17,982 bases of DNA. It comes from Verrucomicrobiota bacterium (GTDB taxonomy: Bacteria > Verrucomicrobiota > Verrucomicrobiia > Opitutales > Oceanipulchritudinaceae). Made by a program: the position numbers and the translations under genes. Below, one piece after another: positions 14,609-17,982 of the stretch. The notes beneath the pieces are model-generated. The model did no database searches. It had not been told where the DNA came from and saw nothing but the letters and a program-made list of their open reading frames with translations. Within the stretch, counting starts at the first letter, position 1; the number at the start of each line of letters is the position of its first letter. The stretch is taken from positions 1-17,982 of the forward strand of contig JAAAOD010000035.1 in the NCBI GenBank assembly GCA_009908535.1, read 5' to 3'.

Positions 14609-14687
14609 GTCAAATTCCCACGAGTTCGGCTACTGAAGGGCGCATCCCGATGAGGGAGGCCTTCAGGCCTTGTCGCGCAAAGGATAG

Positions 14688-14999
14688 ATCCAGACCCCTT
14701 TGGCAACCTGCGAGGCGGTGTTGGCCGAAGCGGCTTTCCACACCGGTTCGGCGGAGAAGGTTCTCGCTCTACGGTCCCATGGGATGTTGCGGTTGGAATT
14801 CGATCTTGATTCGAACCGATCCCGACTGGAACGACTGGCGAAGCGCTATGCCGCCCGCTCCCCCGACCTTGCGGACCTGTGCCTGATCTGCCTGAGCGAG
14901 CGCTTTCGCGAATTTCCCATTCTCACCGTCGACGGGGATTTCAGGGTATATCGCCGTCATCAGCGGGAAGCCATTCCGGTACTGATGCCGAACGAGTAA
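14688..14999 (+). pseudogene. C-terminal fragment of a VapC-like PIN-domain ribonuclease
   Basis: About 103 residues in frame from just after a TAG at 14685. The sequence TPLATCEAVLAEAAF, then ERLAKRYAARSPDLADLCLI with the conserved acidic DLAD, then FPILTVDGDFRVYRRH (the D-x-DF-x-x-YRR block) is the C-terminal two thirds of a PIN toxin. VapC proteins are Mg-dependent RNases of toxin-antitoxin pairs. The missing part is the first 35-40 residues, which should carry the opening D-T/S-G-P-L motif with the first catalytic Asp; in its place is repeat-bearing sequence with a stop codon. No VapB antitoxin gene is visible. A TTG at 14700 could start a 99-residue product, but without the first catalytic Asp it should be inactive. 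Called a truncated pseudogene. Confidence 0.75.
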
Positions 15000-15120
15000 G
15001 CGGGGAATAACCTCGCCATCGCCGCGGGGTGACGCCGTGGCGATGTTTGAAGGTGGCGGCGAGCTTTTCGGAGCTGCCGAAGCCGCAGGCCTCGGCGATT
15101 TCCCCGATGCGGAGGCGATC
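15000..15120 (-). pseudogene. C-terminal helix-turn-helix fragment of an AraC-family regulator
   Basis: On the minus strand, starting near 15120, the translation reads RLRIGEIAEACGFGSSEKLA followed by ATFKHRHGVTPRRWR. This is the second helix-turn-helix and closing P-x-x-(Y/W)R signature of AraC/XylS transcription factors. Only about 37 residues remain. Both sides are foreign: at its start the frame runs into antisense of the MalK fragment, and at its end into antisense of the VapC fragment. The frame stays open across both junctions (14941-15264), which would let a gene finder call a chimeric 107-residue protein, but the flanks have no regulator character. A remnant, not a functional regulator. 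Confidence 0.75.
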
Positions 15121-15303
15121 GTGGAAGTTTCGGAACCAATGGGGGCGGAAACCTTCCTTTACCTTGATACCGGCGGACACAGCTTTATCGCCAAAGTGGA
15201 ATCCGGCGACCGTTACGAGATGCAGCAGAAGGTGAAACTGCATTTCGACATGAACAAGGCCCACTTCTTCGATCCGGAAAGCGAGCAGGTGCTGCGGAAG
15301 TAA
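15116..15303 (+). pseudogene. C-terminal (TOBE) fragment of a MalK/UgpC-type sugar ABC transporter ATPase
   Basis: From about 15116 the plus-strand frame reads IVEVSEPMGAETFLYLDTGG, then a polar strand region, then KLHFDMNKAHFFDPESEQVL and a stop at 15301-15303. This is the end of a MalK/UgpC/MsmX ATPase: the C-terminal regulatory TOBE/OB segment with its V-x-E-x-x-G-x-E-T and F-D-x-x-x-x-H-x-F-D-P motifs. The nucleotide-binding domain (Walker A, signature LSGGQ, Walker B) is absent; upstream sequence is AraC remnant on the opposite strand. An in-frame ATG at 15037 gives an 88-residue product whose first 26 residues are antisense noise. It indicates a lost sugar importer gene or a recombination scar from a copy elsewhere in the genome. 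Confidence 0.8.
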
Positions 15304-15420
15304 GATGCGTTACGATAGACCATTAACCGGCTCGATCCGGTCACGATCCGGGCGGCGGGATTCCTCCCGGCAACGACGGATAAGGGTTGCCTTTCCGGCC
15401 ATTTGCCAAAGAAAGCCACC

Positions 15421-17335
15421 ATGTTTCGTAAAATGCCGCGTTTTTTCCTCATACGCCTCTTGCTTTTATTCTTCGGATGTTTCTTTGCCGGGCCGTTGGC
15501 GGCCGACTCCGGCGACTCCGAACCCGCGTACGACCGTCTCCTGCGGAATCCGAATTATTTTCAGGCGAAGCTATCACCGGACGGGCGCTACCTTGCCTTT
15601 CAGACGGAGTACAAGTCGCGGCGAAGTATCGCCGTTTTCGACCTTCGGGAAAAGGAGTCGCAGGGAATCACGGTCAACCCCGGACGGGACGTGGACGACC
15701 TGTACTGGATCAGTAATGACACGATCGCCTTTCACGTGAGCAAGTGGGGAATCTACACCGAGGGTCTGCACGGTTATGATCTCGATCGCGGCCGCTCGGT
15801 GGAGCTGCTGGCAACGCCGAAAAACCGTCTGATTTTCAAAGGTATGGTGGACCCCGTTCCGCAATTGGAAGACCGCTACGCTTTCAAAGCCTTCCGTGCG
15901 GGTTTTTCCGGGACAACCCGCCACGGCGGGGATCTGTACCTCGGGTATGTCCGTGGTGGTAAGCCGCGGCTGCTCGCCGAAAACACCGGGGACATCGTCC
16001 ACTGGGTTGTCGATTTGCAGGGCGAGCCACTGTACGCCATTGAACACAAAGAGGGAAACCGGGTCGTGCTTCGGTGGAACAAGGAAGACCACTCGTGGGA
16101 GAAGGCGGCGGCCCTGCCCGGGAGGATCTCCCCGATCGGAACAGTGAATGATCACCTTCTCTTGTGCAAGCTGCCGGGGGGGGGAGGGAACCCGCGGCAT
16201 CCAGTTGCTCGACCTTGCCCGGGGAGAGCCGATCACCCAGCCACGGTTCTTTTCCGGCCACGACCTTACCAGCGGCCGGATTCTACGCAATAACCGGACG
16301 TATCGGATTCTCGGCATCGAATTCCATCACAGCAAACCCGCCAATTTCTTTTTCGATGGGAACCTGCAAAAGATCGAGAAGCGGTTGGAAACCGCCTTTC
16401 CGGAAAAAATGATCCGTTATCTAGGCATCGACGAGGAAATCGGGGCCTTTTATTTTTCCGTCGAGTCGGACGTGTATCCGGGGAAACTATACCGCTTACT
16501 GCTGCGCGATAACAGCCTGCAAGCGGTTATCAGCAAATTTCCCGGAAGCGGGGAATTGGATCTGCGCCCGATGCAGCCGGTGGAAATTCCGGTCCCCGAA
16601 GAGGACCGGACGATCCCGGCCTATCTTACCACGCCGGAGGCGGAAGGCCCGTGGCCGGCCATTCTCTGGGTGCACGGCGGTCCCCACACCCGTGATACAT
16701 GGGGCTTCGATCCTTATGTGCAGTACTGGGCCGCGCGTGGTTACGCGGTCCTGCAAGTGAACTACCGCGGATCGACGGGGTATGGCGCCCGCCACGGGCC
16801 CTTTCCGATAGGGCGGTCCGCCCGCTACGCCGTGGAGGATATTCTTGTCGCGGCGGAGTGGCTACAGAAAGAAGGACACGCCGTACCGGAAAAGACGGCG
16901 GTCATCGGCAACAGTTTCGGTGCCTACGTCGCTGTGGAAGCGATCATGCGGGAAGAACCGCCCTTCCGCGCGGCGGTCGGGATCTCCGGACTGTATGACC
17001 TCGAAGGCCTCCGCCGGCAGGACGAGCGCCGCCACCGCCACTGGTCCGATGACCTCTTCGCGGATTACAACGAGAAAACCTATGAGGAGCTTTCCCCGGT
17101 CCATCATGCCGAACGGGCCGCCGCTCCCGTAATGATTCTCCACGGCAAGGCCGACCGGCGGGTTGGGATCAGCCAGGCGAAAACGATGGTGAAACAACTC
17201 AAGAAGGCCGGCAAAGCGGTGGAATACGAGTACTTCACATGGGGCGTGCACGCTTTCCCCGACGAAGAGGACCGGTCGGAGTTCTTTGCGAAAATTCATC
17301 AATTCCTCCGGCAGAGCATGCGTGGGGCCCGTTGA
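15421..17335 (+). pseudogene. S9 prolyl-oligopeptidase-family peptidase, frameshifted at a G9 tract
   Basis: Two overlapping frames encode one protein. The first (from ATG 15421) gives a signal peptide (MFRKMPRFFLIRLLLLFFG, then Ala-rich) and a beta-propeller-like N-terminal domain with KLSPDGRYLAFQ. The second, one base forward, gives the rest of the propeller and an alpha/beta hydrolase domain. Removing one G from the G9 run at 16176-16184 joins them into 637 residues, a normal S9 length. The triad is intact: Ser498 in GNSFGAY, Asp578 in HGKADRRV, His610 in WGVHAF; the oxyanion region VHGGPH is also present. It would cleave oligopeptides, probably in the periplasm or at the surface. A TTG at 15403 is a possible earlier start; ATG 15421 gives the cleaner signal peptide. 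The single defect and preserved catalytic domain suggest a very recent mutation, slippage-tolerant expression, or a sequencing error. Nearby genes give no hint of a pathway. Confidence 0.85.
16176..16184 (+). repeat. G9 homopolymer tract at the peptidase frameshift
   Basis: Nine consecutive G residues lie exactly where the two reading frames of the S9 peptidase must be joined. Eight would restore a continuous frame. Such tracts are prone to replication slippage and to base-calling errors. Confidence 0.9.
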
Positions 17336-17694
17336 CCGAGGGATTTCTTTGCGGAACCTGCCCGGAGGTCATCGGGATCCGGCGGGAGAATAAAGGGTTG
17401 AACGACCGGAAACTTGCCCTTCCGGACCCGGGTTGCGTCCATTCCGTCCGTCCAGAACAACCTATGAGACTTGCTGCTTTTTTCGTTACCCCTTTGTTTT
17501 TGCCGCGTACGCTTCCGTGCTCGACCTCACCGTGGAGTCCTTCCGCGGCGGTCAGATCCCGTGTTCGGTCTCGGATGATGGTCTCAACAGGCCGCTAAGC
17601 GAGGAGTGGATTCCGCCTGCCGGGATTGAGCCTTTACCGGACTCAGCCTTTGTCACTTTGCGGTTTTGGCGGGAATCGTGCTGGGCAGGAGGGC
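17336..17694. other. Region without a supportable gene between the peptidase and the ModB fragment
   Basis: About 360 bp. An ATG at 17464 opens a signal-peptide-like start (MRLAAFFVTPLFL) that becomes Pro/Ser/Arg-rich and stops at 17598. A different frame over the same bases, entering at 17502 (AAYASVLDLTVESFRGG), stays open much further, so a frameshifted secreted-protein remnant is possible, but I recognise no family. A run of open codons alone is weak evidence in GC-rich DNA. No terminator hairpin with a T tract follows the peptidase stop. Confidence 0.4.
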
Positions 17695-17982
17695 ATGAAT
17701 CGCTTTCTTCCGGCCTTGATTTTTATGGTGGGACGCTCTTCGCCGGAGGCTGTGCGGACCACGGGGAGAGGGGTGGATTACTGGTGTTTGCGGCGGCTTA
17801 TGGCCGCTGCCATCCTTGGTTTCACACGTGCAATGGGCGAGTTCGGAGCGACGATCCTGATCGACGGAAACATCCCGGGACAAACGCAGACACTGGCCTC
17901 GGCCATTTACAGCGCGCAGCAGGCCGGCAACGAAAGGCTTGCGTTCCATCTCCTTTGCGTCGCGCTCACAGTGGGCTTTGTC
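17695..17982 (+). CDS. Molybdate ABC transporter permease (ModB-like), C-terminal part, cut by the window edge
   Basis: The frame is open to the end of the window. From about 17797 the translation MAAAILGFTRAMGEFGATIL, then GNIPGQTQTLASAIYSAQQA, then a hydrophobic helix (LAFHLLCVALTVGFV) matches the conserved EAA-type cytoplasmic loop and last helices of ModB. ModB is the inner-membrane subunit that imports molybdate with ModA and ModC. The roughly 34 residues between ATG 17695 and the match (MNRFLPALIFMVGRSSPEAV and onward) do not look like the usual ModB sequence at that point, and the first helices of the permease, which should lie upstream, cannot be found in any frame. It is therefore probably an N-terminally truncated or rearranged copy. 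AGGAGG at 17688-17693 precedes the ATG but too closely. A related permease such as CysT or a ModBC fusion is less likely. Confidence 0.6.
   Translation, partial: MNRFLPALIFMVGRSSPEAVRTTGRGVDYWCLRRLMAAAILGFTRAMGEFGATILIDGNIPGQTQTLASAIYSAQQAGNERLAFHLLCVALTVGFV

Larger units (their letters stand above)
14078..14687. other. Gene-poor repeat-bearing region
   Basis: About 610 bp with no gene I can support. It holds a three-copy 33-bp tandem repeat, two near-identical copies and a weaker third copy of a 15-bp motif, and a GC hairpin, listed separately. Open frames through it on both strands are Arg/Ser/Pro-rich and take their 11-residue repeats from the DNA repeat, so they are probably not proteins. 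A 28-codon minus-strand stretch (14173-14259; METTNLPSHLLFTGNPWTLT and eight more residues) has a more protein-like composition and could be a gene remnant or small peptide; I do not recognise it. The region separates the intact left part of the window from a run of gene fragments and may mark a recombination-prone site. Confidence 0.6.

Noticed and set aside
14173..14706. 177-codon minus-strand open frame with three 11-residue repeats
   Set aside because: The protein repeats simply reflect the 33-bp DNA repeat; the rest is Arg/Ser-rich and the frame has no recognisable domain.
14941..15264. 107-residue AraC-like protein as an intact gene
   Set aside because: Only about 37 central residues match the AraC family; both ends are antisense of other gene fragments, so the frame is chimeric.
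15356..15369. Hairpin CGGGA-TTCC-TCCCG upstream of the S9 peptidase as a terminator or leader element
   Set aside because: Only five base pairs, no T tract and no conservation evidence; too weak to annotate.
17464..17598. Short secreted peptide starting MRLAAFFVTPLFL
   Set aside because: After the hydrophobic start the sequence becomes Pro/Ser/Arg-rich noise; it may be a frameshifted remnant but no family could be recognised.

Overview
The window is about 18 kb of GC-rich bacterial DNA. Gene content and style suggest a Verrucomicrobiota (Opitutia-like) chromosome: a sucrose-phosphate phosphatase fused to a GH100-like hydrolase, a Bacteroidetes-type 640-residue PurF, a single-chain PurL of 1247 residues, an orphan ParA in an operon of unfamiliar proteins, and weak Shine-Dalgarno sequences before most genes. 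That assignment is inference from protein style and was not tested by a search. I saw no tRNA, rRNA, CRISPR array, transposase or prophage gene.

Layout. (1) 1-3401, plus strand: a sucrose-type module. It holds the C-terminal end of a sucrose-phosphate-synthase-like glycosyltransferase, a two-domain phosphatase/GH100-like protein, and a PfkB fructokinase, tightly packed with a 4-nt overlap between the last two. Together they could make a sucrose-like sugar, remove its phosphate, cleave it and rephosphorylate the fructose. (2) 3419-10299: de novo purine genes. purF and purM are on the minus strand with overlapping ends and are divergent from purL on the plus strand. The 139-bp purF-purL gap holds a nested inverted repeat. 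(3) 10379-13352, minus strand: a four-gene cluster of ParA ATPase, an unrecognised 318-residue protein translationally coupled to it, a coiled-coil protein with repeated L-x-x-R-E segments, and a small two-helix membrane protein. No ParB or parS is present, so this is a candidate ParA-driven positioning system of undescribed type. (4) 13655-14077, minus: a four-helix membrane protein.

(5) 14078-17982 looks degraded and rearranged. A non-coding stretch carries three perfect tandem 33-bp units, each containing a dyad, plus dispersed copies of a 15-bp motif. It is followed within about 620 bp by three butt-joined gene fragments: the C-terminal part of a VapC/PIN toxin, the last helix-turn-helix of an AraC regulator on the opposite strand, and the C-terminal TOBE part of a MalK/UgpC ATPase. 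Next is an S9 prolyl-oligopeptidase-family enzyme with a signal peptide and complete catalytic triad, broken by one extra G in a G9 run. At the window edge is the C-terminal part of a ModB-type molybdate permease whose N-terminal half cannot be recognised.

The contrast between the compact housekeeping left part and the fragment-rich right part is the main structural feature of the window. The ParA cluster and the sucrose fusion protein are the best candidates for new biology.
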